Origin: Hydrogenothermaceae bacterium
GTDB taxonomy: Bacteria; Aquificota; Aquificia; Aquificales; Hydrogenothermaceae
DNA: 64,000 nt
Reading direction: 5' to 3'
Assembly (NCBI GenBank): GCA_026418455.1
Contig: JAOABH010000004.1
Coordinates: forward strand, 1 to 64,000
Below the pieces are notes generated by a model that worked only from the letters and a program-made list of their open reading frames with translations, did no database searches and was not told the DNA's origin. Below are positions 26,058 to 34,895 of the stretch, in pieces. The translations under genes and the position numbers were made by a program. Positions within the stretch are counted from its first letter, which is position 1, and every line of letters starts with the position of its first letter.

Positions 26058-26189
26058 TTAACATTTTTAACCGACAAAATCTTATGTTAAAAATTTTTAA
26101 AACCATGTAAAACTTATCTTATATATTTGATAAATAAATATTTCTTGCATACATTTGAAATCCAATCTTGATATTCTTAGTACCTGTTA

Positions 26190-26198
26190 TGGTAGAAT
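26190..26198 (+). promoter_or_regulatory. Extended -10 before rluD
   Basis: TGGTAGAAT, an extended -10 30 bases before the rluD start. TTGATA lies 19 bases upstream of the hexamer, a longer than ideal spacing. Confidence 0.45.
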
Positions 26199-26228
26199 TA
26201 TTAAAAAGAGTGGAATAAATTAAAATTG

Positions 26229-27185
26229 ATGCAACAGAATGAAATTTTAGTTTTTAAAGTTGAAGAGGGTTTTGAAGAGAAAAGATTAGACCAATTTTTG
26301 GCGTCTGTTTACCCAGAATATTCAAGGAGCTACTATCAAAATCTCATTAAATCTGGCTTTGTAAAAGTAGATAGTAAGTTTGTATCAAAACCTTCTCAAA
26401 AAGTCAGGTTAAACCAAGAGATAACAGTAGAAATTCCTCCACCAGAACCTATTGATATAACTCCTGAAGATATACCTATTAAAATTTACTACGAAGATGA
26501 AGATATAGCTGTAATACATAAACCTGCTGGAATGGTTGTCCACCCTTCTGTAGGACATACAACAGGAACTTTAGTTAATGCTTTACTTTTTCACTTTAGA
26601 AACGTATCCCTCTATCAAGGAGTTGAGCGAGCTGGCATAGTCCACAGATTAGACAAGGATACAGAGGGAATTATGGTGGTTGCAAAATCAGAGTTTGCCC
26701 ATAAAGAACTTCAAAGAATGTTTGCAGAGAGACAGATAGATAAGAGATATAAAGCTGTTGTTGTTGGTATTGTGAATAAAGATTACGGATTAATAGATCT
26801 ACCAATAGGTAGATCTTCCTTTGATAGACAGAAGATGGGAACAGTTTCAACAAAACTTAGAGATGCATTAACGGAGTTTTGGGTAGAAAAGAGAAGTAAA
26901 GAGCTTAATATAACCTTAGTAGATATAAAGCTTCATACCGGGAGAACTCACCAAATAAGAGTCCATTTTTCAGCTATAGGACATCCTCTCTTTAACGATT
27001 ATGTATACGGTTTTAAACTGTCAAAAGTTAACCAATCCTTAAAAGATATAGCTACTCAGATTAAATATCACTCCTTAGTTGCCTATAAACTTTCCTTTAA
27101 GCACCCACGAACACAGAAAGAACTTTCTTTTGAGATAGAAGATATGCCAAGTCAGATAAAAACATTTCAGGAGTTATTGCCTTGA
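26229..27185 (+). CDS. rluD: RluD-family 23S rRNA pseudouridine synthase
   Basis: About 318 residues. An S4 RNA-binding domain (about 12-70: RLDQFLASVYPEYSRSYYQNL) is followed by a pseudouridine synthase domain with the catalytic HRLDKDTEG motif (about 138-146) and the GRTHQIRVHF motif. It isomerises specific uridines in 23S rRNA helix 69 or other sites; RluD, RluC and RluA paralogues are not separable with certainty by eye. ATG 26229 is preferred to the TTG just before it; no strong ribosome site is seen. It overlaps the next gene by four bases. Confidence 0.9.
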   Translation: MQQNEILVFKVEEGFEEKRLDQFLASVYPEYSRSYYQNLIKSGFVKVDSKFVSKPSQKVRLNQEITVEIPPPEPIDITPEDIPIKIYYEDEDIAVIHKPAGMVVHPSVGHTTGTLVNALLFHFRNVSLYQGVERAGIVHRLDKDTEGIMVVAKSEFAHKELQRMFAERQIDKRYKAVVVGIVNKDYGLIDLPIGRSSFDRQKMGTVSTKLRDALTEFWVEKRSKELNITLVDIKLHTGRTHQIRVHFSAIGHPLFNDYVYGFKLSKVNQSLKDIATQIKYHSLVAYKLSFKHPRTQKELSFEIEDMPSQIKTFQELLP

Positions 27186-28846
27186 AATTAATTTTTATCA
27201 TTACTTTTATATTTTTTAGCCTATCTTACGGCTCAACATACAAAGAAGCTTTATATATTCTAAATTTAGATTTCTTGGAACAGTTCAATGAAGATAAGGT
27301 AACAAAAGTTATTGAAGATAATAAATCCTATGCTATATCAAGTTATATTGCTTTAAAAACTGCATCTTTTTTGATATACAGAGATATAGATAAAGCTGAA
27401 AAATTTTTGAAAATGGTTGATGAAAAAGCTCTACTAAAAGAAGATAAACCTTTTTACCTTTATTTGAAAAGTATCATAGAAAAAGACAGAGACTCTGAAG
27501 TTTATAAGAATGTAATCAAAAATTTAGTAAAAAGTTATCCAGAAAGTTATTATGCTTATAAAGTTTATATAGAGAACATATCTCTATTTTCAGAAGATGA
27601 AAAGGTTGAGTTTATTGAAAGTCTAATTAAGAGAAGATACAAAGAGCGAGCTATGTTTCTATTCTTTTCACTATCAGATGAAGATGCTATAAAATATGTG
27701 AGACTTTTAATGGTAACCACTGGTAGCGAGAAAGAATCAATATTTAGTCAGATTTCTGAAAATTCTCCTTACTATATAAAAGCTCTTAAATTTATGGCAA
27801 ATATAGATAAAAATTATGAGAAAACACTTTTAGACAAACTAAGAGAGTCAGATTTTCAGGAGTATCAAAAGTATGTTGCTAAATTTTTGGAGAAAGCATT
27901 TTATAGAGATGAAGATATATCTTACTATCTATCTCTTGTAGATGAAAAATCTTTTTACTTTTCAAAGGCTAAATGGATTGAGTTTTTATTTTATTACAAA
28001 TCTGGAGATTACTCAAAAAGTTTAGATATTTTAAATAAATACGGTAATCTATACGATGAAGATAAAACAAATTACTGGCAATGGCTTATAAATACAAAAT
28101 TATCTAACTATGAGAAAGCTAAATTTTATCTTCATAAAATTAAAGATAGAGAGATTAAAGATATAAAAGAGATCTCCTTTTACAGAGCTATGGTAGACTA
28201 TAAAACAGGAAATCTTTACAGGTTTAAAATTGAACCTTTAAATGTTAAAAATTATGAAGTTTTAGATAATTTAAAGACATTAAAAACCTTGGATTACAAG
28301 CTTGCATATACAGAGGCAGTTTATCTAATAAAATTAGGATACTGTAATGAAGTTTATAACATTATGCCGGAGGTAGGGGTTAAATGTTTTGATAAAAACT
28401 CTGTATATACTTTTGTAAAACCATTTGGAAAGATTGATTACAACGAAAACCTTGTTTATAGTATAATCAGACAAGAAAGCTTTTTTGATCCTTATGTTAT
28501 ATCTTCCTCAAATGCTGTAGGTATAACTCAATTTATACCAAAAACAGCTTACTGGTTCGCAAAAAATATGAATATAGAAAATTTTGATATAATTCATCTT
28601 TTTAGTCCTGAGCTTGCTATAAAATTTAGTGTTGAGTATTTAAAATATTTGGATAAACTCTGGAAAAGTAACGAAGTGTATATGATAGCATCCTATAACT
28701 CCGGAGAGAATGCTGTAAAAAATTTCCTTGAAAAGAATAAGATAACAGATATAGCTGAGTTTATTGAGTTGTATCCTTACGAAGAAACAAGGGATTATGT
28801 AAAAAAAGTTTTGAGAAACTATATAATATATAAAAGTATGGAGTGA
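27182..28846 (+). CDS. Soluble lytic murein transglycosylase (Slt-type)
   Basis: A 554-residue periplasmic protein. Signal peptide about 1-17, a long alpha-helical superhelix of repeats (about 20-400) and a C-terminal SLT domain (about 415-540) with the catalytic Glu in SIIRQESFFDPYVIS, AVGITQFIPKTA and MIASYNSGENAV. It cleaves peptidoglycan glycan strands to 1,6-anhydro products. The TTG start at 27182 overlaps the rluD TGA and has AGGAG eight bases upstream. Operon rluD-slt-ribE. Confidence 0.9.
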   Translation: MKLIFIITFIFFSLSYGSTYKEALYILNLDFLEQFNEDKVTKVIEDNKSYAISSYIALKTASFLIYRDIDKAEKFLKMVDEKALLKEDKPFYLYLKSIIEKDRDSEVYKNVIKNLVKSYPESYYAYKVYIENISLFSEDEKVEFIESLIKRRYKERAMFLFFSLSDEDAIKYVRLLMVTTGSEKESIFSQISENSPYYIKALKFMANIDKNYEKTLLDKLRESDFQEYQKYVAKFLEKAFYRDEDISYYLSLVDEKSFYFSKAKWIEFLFYYKSGDYSKSLDILNKYGNLYDEDKTNYWQWLINTKLSNYEKAKFYLHKIKDREIKDIKEISFYRAMVDYKTGNLYRFKIEPLNVKNYEVLDNLKTLKTLDYKLAYTEAVYLIKLGYCNEVYNIMPEVGVKCFDKNSVYTFVKPFGKIDYNENLVYSIIRQESFFDPYVISSSNAVGITQFIPKTAYWFAKNMNIENFDIIHLFSPELAIKFSVEYLKYLDKLWKSNEVYMIASYNSGENAVKNFLEKNKITDIAEFIELYPYEETRDYVKKVLRNYIIYKSME

Positions 28847-28849
28847 GAT

Positions 28850-29485
28850 ATGTTTACTGGATTAGTAGAGGAATTAGGAAAGGTAAGAAGTATATCAGTA
28901 AAAAATGATGGACTTGTCCTATCTATTGAGGCAGATAAGGTGTTAGAAAACACAAAATTGGGAGATAGTATAGCTGTCAACGGGGTCTGTCTTACAGTTG
29001 TGAGTATAGAAGGTAAAATCCTATTTTTTGAGGTTTCTAAAGAAACTGTAAAAAGGTCAAATATATCAAAGTTAAAACCTTCTGATTTTGTTAATTTAGA
29101 GAGGGCTATGTCTCCGCAAGGTAGATTCGGGGGGCATATAGTCCAGGGACATGTTGATTGTACTGGGTATATAGCTGGCATAAAACCTCTTGGGAATCAT
29201 ACAGAGTTTGAAGTAGAGATACCTTCTCAATATTTGGAATATATTATAGAAAAAGGTTCTATAGCAGTAGATGGGATAAGCCTTACAATAAATTATATAG
29301 TAAATAATAAAGTTAAACTTAATATAATTCCCCATACTCTAGAAAATACCAATCTTAAGTATAGAAAAATAGGTGATGAGGTAAATATAGAGTTTGATAT
29401 ACTCGGTAAGTATGTGGTGGAAACTATGAAAAGATACGGCTTTAGTAAGGAAGATAAACTTAAAAAGTTGATAGAGAACTTTTAA
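28850..29485 (+). CDS. ribE: Riboflavin synthase (alpha subunit)
   Basis: Dismutates two 6,7-dimethyl-8-ribityllumazines to riboflavin. The 211-residue protein has two tandem lumazine-binding repeats. The first begins MFTGLVEELGKV with VNGVCLTV, the second has GHVDCTGYIAGI and VDGISLTI. Length and N-terminus are exactly those of the family. GGAGTGAG precedes the ATG four bases after the slt stop. Confidence 0.94.
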   Translation: MFTGLVEELGKVRSISVKNDGLVLSIEADKVLENTKLGDSIAVNGVCLTVVSIEGKILFFEVSKETVKRSNISKLKPSDFVNLERAMSPQGRFGGHIVQGHVDCTGYIAGIKPLGNHTEFEVEIPSQYLEYIIEKGSIAVDGISLTINYIVNNKVKLNIIPHTLENTNLKYRKIGDEVNIEFDILGKYVVETMKRYGFSKEDKLKKLIENF

Positions 29486-29513
29486 GATGTGTAGAATGGA
29501 TAGAGGATATCTA

Positions 29514-30245
29514 TTAGGACAGTACGAAATCTTCCCCAAGGAAAATTTTTCTTACATCTTCGTTATTTACAATATCCTGTGGAATTCCGTGGGCTATTAC
29601 GGTCCCATGGGCTATTATGTATGCTCTGTCAGTTATCTTTAATGTTTCTCTAACATTGTGGTCTGTAATAACTATACCTATGTCTTTCTCTATAAGCTTC
29701 TTTATCAAATGGTTAACCTCTTTAACGGATACAGGGTCTACTCCGGCAAAAGGTTCATCTAAAAGTAAAAATGAAGGATTTGTTATTAAACTTCTTGCTA
29801 TCTCGAGTCTTCTTCTCTCTCCTCCGGATAACGTAGATGCTTTTTGGTTTTTGAGATACTCTATATTAAACTCCCTTAAAAGTTCCTCTGCTTTTTCTTC
29901 CATCTGTTGCTTGGTAATATCCTGAAACTCTAAAAACATCATAAGATTTTCCCATACTGTTAAATCCCTGAATATGGAAGATTCCTGTGGTAAAAAGGAT
30001 ATACCTTCTTTGGCTCTCTCATAAACCGGTAATTCTGTGATATCTCTACCGTTTAATATAACTTTACCGTTATCTGGTTTTACAAATCCAAGCATACACT
30101 TAAAAGTGGTAGTTTTTCCAGCTCCGTTTGGTCCAAGTAGTCCTACAATCTCACCTTCTTCAACATAGAGAGACACATTGTTAAGGACATTCCTACCTTT
30201 ATAACTTTTCGATATACTATCAAGCTTTAAATAGTTTTTTTTCAT
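29514..30245 (-). CDS. lptB: LPS export ABC transporter ATPase LptB
   Basis: A 243-residue ABC ATPase powering lipopolysaccharide extraction with LptFG. Walker A GPNGAGKTTTFK (about 39-50), signature LSGGERRR (about 141), Walker B FLLLDEPFAGVDP and the switch His in ITDHNV are all intact. The overall sequence (KGRNVLNNVSLYVEEGEIVGLLG) is typical LptB rather than LivG. No Shine-Dalgarno is present. A TGATATAAT extended -10 ends six bases before the ATG at 30245, so the mRNA is probably leaderless. LptA/C are not adjacent. Confidence 0.93.
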   Translation of the reverse strand: MKKNYLKLDSISKSYKGRNVLNNVSLYVEEGEIVGLLGPNGAGKTTTFKCMLGFVKPDNGKVILNGRDITELPVYERAKEGISFLPQESSIFRDLTVWENLMMFLEFQDITKQQMEEKAEELLREFNIEYLKNQKASTLSGGERRRLEIARSLITNPSFLLLDEPFAGVDPVSVKEVNHLIKKLIEKDIGIVITDHNVRETLKITDRAYIIAHGTVIAHGIPQDIVNNEDVRKIFLGEDFVLS

Positions 30246-30251
30246 GATAAA

Positions 30252-30260
30252 ATTATATCA
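30252..30260 (-). promoter_or_regulatory. Extended -10 of lptB (leaderless)
   Basis: Minus-strand TGATATAAT (30260-30252), six bases TTTATC, then ATG at 30245. The same nine bases occur before pgeF (38432-38440) with the same six-base spacing. Confidence 0.68.
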
Positions 30261-30275
30261 GATAAGGAGATGAAC

Positions 30276-30668
30276 ATGTTTTTATTTAAAACAGAACCAG
30301 AAGAATACTCTTTTGATAGGTTGATAGATGAAGGTAAAACTGTTTGGAATGGAGTAAAGAATCCTCTGGCTCAAAAATTTTTAAAATCTGTTAAAAAAGG
30401 TGATCTTATATTTATATACCATACAGGAAAAGAGAAACAGATAGTCGGTTTGGCTAAAGCTGTATCTGGACCTTACATATACGAAGATGGGCTGTATGTA
30501 GTTGATGTTGCTCCATTAAGGAAATTAAGTAAACCTTTAAAGCTATCAGATATTAAAAAGATGCCGGAATTTAAAGACTTTTACCTTGTGAGAATGCCAC
30601 GTCTTTCTGTTATGCCGGTGAGCGAAAATTTGGCACAAATTATACTAAAACTAGCTTCCGATGGCTGA
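30276..30668 (+). CDS. EVE-domain protein
   Basis: A 130-residue EVE (PUA-like) protein: FLFKTEPEEYSFDRLI at the start, then WNGVKNPLAQKFLKSVKKGD and IFIYHTGKEKQIVGLAKAV. EVE domains bind modified bases in RNA or DNA; the specific ligand is unknown. AAGGAG lies six bases before the ATG at 30276, which is preferred to the ATG two codons upstream. It is divergent from lptB and overlaps the next gene tail-to-tail by 18 bases. Confidence 0.88.
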   Translation: MFLFKTEPEEYSFDRLIDEGKTVWNGVKNPLAQKFLKSVKKGDLIFIYHTGKEKQIVGLAKAVSGPYIYEDGLYVVDVAPLRKLSKPLKLSDIKKMPEFKDFYLVRMPRLSVMPVSENLAQIILKLASDG

Positions 30669-30983
30669 TTTAATTAAGTTTATCCTGTCTTTCATCTTAT
30701 CAATCTCTTTTTCTTCTTTAAAAAAGTTTAAAATTTCCTCTTCGTTAACTTCTATTCTTCCTTTGTTCTTTGAAATCTCTGCTACAAGATCAGCTATGGC
30801 AAGTAGTTTTTTACATCTCTTTGTTACTTTAATCTTTACATCTTCTATCTTGTTTCCACTATCTTTAATGTAGACTACTATCTGATGACATCCGGACTTT
30901 GCTTTCCCAAGCTCTCTATAATCTTCTGGTTTTTCTTCTACTAGGTTCTTTAAACCTCTCTCGATGTAATCTGCAACTTTCAT
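30651..30983 (-). CDS. Small NifU-N-like hypothetical protein
   Basis: A 110-residue soluble protein that I do not firmly recognise. The segment GKAKSGCHQIVVYIKDSGNKIEDVKIKVTKRCKK (motif parts SGCHQIVVYI and IEDVKIKV) resembles the NifU/IscU N-terminal scaffold pattern: Cys, alternating strands, then a second Cys and an alanine-rich helix. A third scaffold Cys is not seen, so it may be a degenerate or different protein. Start at ATG 30983 because GGGAGGG lies six bases upstream; an earlier frame to 31007 is less likely. It follows thiO closely, as last gene of the 35608-30651 run. Confidence 0.65.
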   Translation of the reverse strand: MKVADYIERGLKNLVEEKPEDYRELGKAKSGCHQIVVYIKDSGNKIEDVKIKVTKRCKKLLAIADLVAEISKNKGRIEVNEEEILNFFKEEKEIDKMKDRINLIKSAIGS

Positions 30984-30996
30984 CTTTATCCCTCCC

Positions 30997-32085
30997 TTAA
31001 GACTCAATAAATCTAAAGAAGTTAAAACTATCTAAAAAGTGATTTTTTTCATCTCTGTGTATAAGATCTACTAAAATTTTTGTTGTTATTGGGGCGAGTA
31101 ATATACCATTTCTATAGTGTCCTGTAGCTATATATAGATTATCCACATCTGTTTTACCTATTATTGGCATGCCATCAGCTGTTGCCGGCCTATATCCATA
31201 CCATTTATCCAAAAACTCTCTGTCTTTGAATTTTGGAAAAGTTTCTAAAAGTCCTTTTAAAAGAACAAAAATACCGCCAACAGTATTCTCCGGTCTAAAA
31301 GACACATTCTCCTCAGTTGCTCCAACTACTATAATATTACTGTTTTTCCTTGGTATTATATAAGCTTTTTTACTATAAAAAATCTTATCTAACTCTCCTT
31401 TTTGCTGCTTAAAGCTGATCATCTGACCTTTCACTGGGAAGACTTTTGTATCATAAATTTCTGAAGACCAAGCTCCTGCGGCTATTATACAAAAATCTCC
31501 TGATATATCACCTTTATCTGTTGTGACACTTTTAAACTTCTTCTTATCAACATTTACCCTGATAACTGTAGTCCTCTCCATAACTGTTATTCCAGAAGAT
31601 TTTACATATTTAACTAATGCATTTACAAGCAACCTGTTATCAACCTGTTTGTCATCAGGGAAAAAGGCTCCACCTATGATCTGATTACCGAGTATGTATC
31701 CAGCGTTTTCAAAATCTTCCCTTGTATACCAATTTGCCTTCAATCCTGATTTGGTGTAGTAATAGATTTTCTTTTTTAGTATATCCTCATCTTCTTTGGA
31801 GAAAGCAGGATATACTATCCCACATTCCCAGAAGCCCACATCATCCCCAGTATCTAGCTCTATCTCTTTTACAAAATTTTTATACATCTCTCTACTTTGA
31901 AGGCAAAACTCAAGCATAACGCCAGTTAGTCCTTCTGCCTGAGGTGCAAGCATTCCCCCAGCCGACCAAGATGCACCTCTCCCTAAAAATCCCTTTTCAA
32001 TCAAAACAATCTCATATCCAAGCTTGTGAAAAGCTCTTGCAAGAGAAAGTCCTATAATTCCGCCACCTACTATTATCCCTTTCAT
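30997..32085 (-). CDS. thiO: FAD-dependent glycine oxidase-like protein (ThiO)
   Basis: A 362-residue DAO-fold flavoprotein. The dinucleotide-binding GGGIIGLSLARAFHKLG is at the N-terminus, then GASWSAGGMLAPQAEG, and C-terminal GYRPATADGMPIIG and GHYRNGILLAP, all matching ThiO. It oxidises glycine to the imine used for the thiamin thiazole ring. The ATG follows the MBL-gene stop (TAGATG). Thiazole partners are not in the window, so assignment to thiamin synthesis rests on the sequence. Confidence 0.88.
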   Translation of the reverse strand: MKGIIVGGGIIGLSLARAFHKLGYEIVLIEKGFLGRGASWSAGGMLAPQAEGLTGVMLEFCLQSREMYKNFVKEIELDTGDDVGFWECGIVYPAFSKEDEDILKKKIYYYTKSGLKANWYTREDFENAGYILGNQIIGGAFFPDDKQVDNRLLVNALVKYVKSSGITVMERTTVIRVNVDKKKFKSVTTDKGDISGDFCIIAAGAWSSEIYDTKVFPVKGQMISFKQQKGELDKIFYSKKAYIIPRKNSNIIVVGATEENVSFRPENTVGGIFVLLKGLLETFPKFKDREFLDKWYGYRPATADGMPIIGKTDVDNLYIATGHYRNGILLAPITTKILVDLIHRDEKNHFLDSFNFFRFIES

Positions 32086-32829
32086 CTAAAATTCCACCTT
32101 AAGTCCATCTTTTGCAGCTATAACCTCTATTCCTGTTTTTTCACTCATCAATTTTGCCACCTTCTCAGGATTTTCCTTTAACATCTGTAAACTGTAATGA
32201 GTAAGAACTGCTTTTTTGGGTTTAGCTTTCATTATAATCTTTTCGACATCTTCTGCAGAAAGATGATAGAAATGTTGATTTGGTTTTACAAAAGTTGTGT
32301 TAAATATCATAACATCTGAATTTTCTGGATATGTATGTAACATATTTTCGTAAAATCTCCCACAGGGTACTAAAACTACTTTTTTGTTATTATAAAAAAT
32401 GCCTAAACTGTAAGTCTCTGCTCCTTGATGGATATGCTTTATTAAAGCTTTTATTGATATTCCTTCATAATTATATTCCTGATTTAACTGTGTAGTCCAT
32501 ATATGTTTAAAACCTTTTTTTGTGTACTTTAAAACTATAGGATCTTCTCCATCAATAGCATCATAGGGAGCAAGTAAAAAATCTAACTTTTTTGTATTAC
32601 TTTCTGTAGCAGATTCTACAACAGAAGCCACATCTGCTACATGATCTAAATGTCTATGGGTTAATATAATACCTTTTAAATCTCTTGGATCCTTCTTAAA
32701 CTCAAATATCCTTATTAAACTTCCTGGTCCGGGATCAACGAGAATATTTTTACCTTTTATATATAGCCACAATCCTCCAGAGTATCTGAGTTGCCTAAAT
32801 ACTACAGTCCTACCACCTGCCGTTCCCAA
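32086..32829 (-). CDS. MBL-fold metal-dependent hydrolase
   Basis: A beta-lactamase-fold hydrolase (247 residues from TTG 32829) with THRHLDHVAD (the HxHxDH metal motif, His at the first position), LVDPGPGSL before it, and C-terminal AVLTHYSLQML. It resembles RNase Z/PhnP-type phosphodiesterases, but the substrate is unknown. The start is odd. The canonical TTG at 32829 gives MGTAGGRT..., missing the first beta-strand, while the in-frame codons just upstream read DYIFFLG, the expected strand. No ATG, GTG or TTG precedes it, but an ATT at 32850 stands nine bases after GGAGG. An AUU start giving (M)LDYIFFLGTAGG is therefore plausible. Confidence 0.85.
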   Translation of the reverse strand: MGTAGGRTVVFRQLRYSGGLWLYIKGKNILVDPGPGSLIRIFEFKKDPRDLKGIILTHRHLDHVADVASVVESATESNTKKLDFLLAPYDAIDGEDPIVLKYTKKGFKHIWTTQLNQEYNYEGISIKALIKHIHQGAETYSLGIFYNNKKVVLVPCGRFYENMLHTYPENSDVMIFNTTFVKPNQHFYHLSAEDVEKIIMKAKPKKAVLTHYSLQMLKENPEKVAKLMSEKTGIEVIAAKDGLKVEF

Positions 32830-32843
32830 GAAAAATATATAAT

Positions 32844-33566
32844 CTAAAATATCAATCTTCCTCCTTCTACTGGTATGAAACTTCCAGTAGTGAAATCACT
32901 TTCTATTAAATATTTTACAGCTTTATAAACTTCTATGCCACCTGCCCATCTCTTTAAAATAGTTTTTTTTAGAGGGATGGTTTTATCTTCTAAATCTTCT
33001 GGTGGAATTATCGGACCTGGTAAAATTCCGTTTACTAAAACATAGGGGGCAAACTCCTTTGCAAAAGCTTTTGTCATCGTTAGCATAGCACCTTTTGAAA
33101 TTGTATAGGGTGTGTAATCTGGATATGGAAGTATAGCTGAGTAATCTATTATATTTATTATCCTACCTTCTTTTCTTTCATACATCTTTTTGCCAAAAAC
33201 TTTTGATAAGTAGAATGGTGCTTTTACATGTATAGCATAGAATTTATCTAAATCTTTAAAAGTAGCAGTTTCTAAAGGAGTTTTGTAGTAAAGAGAGGCG
33301 TTATTTATAAGGATATCTACTTTTGTTGTGTTTAAGATATCTTTTGTGAAGTTTATAAGCTGTTCTTCATCTGTTAAATCGGCTTTGAATGTGTAAGCTT
33401 TCACTCCGAAAGCTTCTATCTCTTCTTTAAGTTGTTTAGCCTCTGTATCAGATTTACTATAATGAATAATAATATCAGCTCCATCTTTTGCTAAATTGAG
33501 AGCAATATCTCTACCTATTCTCTTTGCAGACCCGGTAATTAAAACAGTTTTACTTTTTACTTCCAA
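32844..33566 (-). CDS. SDR oxidoreductase, pteridine-reductase-like
   Basis: A 240-residue NAD(P)H-dependent short-chain dehydrogenase. The N-terminal TGSAKRIGRDIALNL (with Arg in the GxxxRxG loop), ILINNASLYYKTPLE and the catalytic YTISKGA (Tyr-x3-Lys) are seen. The usual Ser is replaced by Asp in NIIDYSA, as in pteridine reductase/FolM-type SDRs. That suggests reduction of a pterin rather than a 3-ketoacyl thioester, but this is inference. Start TTG 33566 with GAGGG eight bases upstream, four bases after the yyaL stop. Confidence 0.8.
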   Translation of the reverse strand: MEVKSKTVLITGSAKRIGRDIALNLAKDGADIIIHYSKSDTEAKQLKEEIEAFGVKAYTFKADLTDEEQLINFTKDILNTTKVDILINNASLYYKTPLETATFKDLDKFYAIHVKAPFYLSKVFGKKMYERKEGRIINIIDYSAILPYPDYTPYTISKGAMLTMTKAFAKEFAPYVLVNGILPGPIIPPEDLEDKTIPLKKTILKRWAGGIEVYKAVKYLIESDFTTGSFIPVEGGRLIF

Positions 33567-33569
33567 CTA

Positions 33570-34895
33570 TTAACCCTCTATAACTTTTAAAGCTTCTTCT
33601 AAATTTTCAGTTGGTAAATTACAGGAAAAGTTTTTGCATACATATATTTTACATCTTTCTTCTATTGGGACTGTTTTCAAAAATGGTGCTATTTTTTCTA
33701 TATTGTTATCATTTTTTAGAAGTAGAACTTTATTAGGTAAAAATCTGGTGTTTATCTCTCTTAATTTATCTTTACAATCTCCAGATAAGATAACCTCACT
33801 TACTGGATAAAAGTAAAGTATAAGTCCGATTATAAACATTGTGTGGTAAGAAGATTGACTTTTAATATCTGATGAGAAGAATTCTATCGTTTTTTCTGCT
33901 CTTTTGTAAAACTGCTCATCTGTGGTTATATGGTAAAGTCTTAATAGATTGTTTAACATTACCGAGTTTCCACTTGGATATGCTCCGTCGAAAACAGGTT
34001 TTGTGTTTGCTATTAAATCTTGTATATGTGAAGATATGAAATATCCTCCATTTTTCTCATCAAACATCAACTCATCTACCTTTTTCTGAAGTTCTAAAGC
34101 TAAGTTAAGTATATCAATGTTTGGGTTTGCTTCGTATAGCTCTAAAAGTCCCCAAATTGTAAAAGCATAGTCATCAAGCATTCCATCTACTTTTGCCTCA
34201 TCGTCTTTATACATATGGAGTAGTTTACCATCTATGTACATCTTTTCTTTTATAAACTTATAAACTCCTTTAGCTAAATCTATAAATCTATCTTCTGATA
34301 GTAGTTTCCCAGCTTTTGATAGGGCTGCCATAAGTAATCCGTTCCAATCTGTAAGTATTTTCGTATCTTTAAATGGTTTTATTCTTTTTTCTCTCTCTTT
34401 GAATAATTTTTCTCTCCAGTTTAAAACTTTTTCTTCTAACTTTTCTTTTGGTATATTAATCTGATTTAAAACTTTTTCATCAATATATAGAACATTTCTA
34501 CCTGTAAGTTCTCCGGTGGCTTCTTCAAGGTAATTTCCTTCTTCCTTTATATTAAATATCTTACAGAAAAGATCAGAATCTTCTCCAAGTATAGAGTCTA
34601 TCTCGTCTTTTGTCCATGTATAGAACTTTCCCTCCTCTCCTTCACTGTCTGCATCTTCACTTGAATAAAAGCCTCCTGTTCTATCCAACATATCTCTTTC
34701 AAGATATTTAACAATCTCATATACAACTTCTTTATAAAATTCATCTTTTGTTAAGCTGTAAGCTTCACTGTATGCCATAATCAATGTGGCTTGGTCATAG
34801 AGCATCTTTTCAAAGTGGGGAAGTATCCACTGTCTATCTGTTGAATATCTATGAAAACCAAAACCTATATGATCATAAATACCACCTAATCTCAT
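33570..34895 (-). CDS. YyaL/DUF255 protein, C-terminal part (after frameshift)
   Basis: 441 codons forming the (alpha/alpha)6-barrel part of a thioredoxin-domain YyaL (spermatogenesis-associated protein 20-like) protein. [17 protein letters not shown] and [14 protein letters not shown] match the family directly after the point where the N-terminal ORF stops. The ATG here overlaps that stop as ATGA and lies at the end of an A10 tract. The natural protein is a single chain of about 680 residues, so this is either the second half of a frameshifted gene or a product of slippage. Function of the family is not established. Confidence 0.85.
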   Translation of the reverse strand: MRLGGIYDHIGFGFHRYSTDRQWILPHFEKMLYDQATLIMAYSEAYSLTKDEFYKEVVYEIVKYLERDMLDRTGGFYSSEDADSEGEEGKFYTWTKDEIDSILGEDSDLFCKIFNIKEEGNYLEEATGELTGRNVLYIDEKVLNQINIPKEKLEEKVLNWREKLFKEREKRIKPFKDTKILTDWNGLLMAALSKAGKLLSEDRFIDLAKGVYKFIKEKMYIDGKLLHMYKDDEAKVDGMLDDYAFTIWGLLELYEANPNIDILNLALELQKKVDELMFDEKNGGYFISSHIQDLIANTKPVFDGAYPSGNSVMLNNLLRLYHITTDEQFYKRAEKTIEFFSSDIKSQSSYHTMFIIGLILYFYPVSEVILSGDCKDKLREINTRFLPNKVLLLKNDNNIEKIAPFLKTVPIEERCKIYVCKNFSCNLPTENLEEALKVIEG

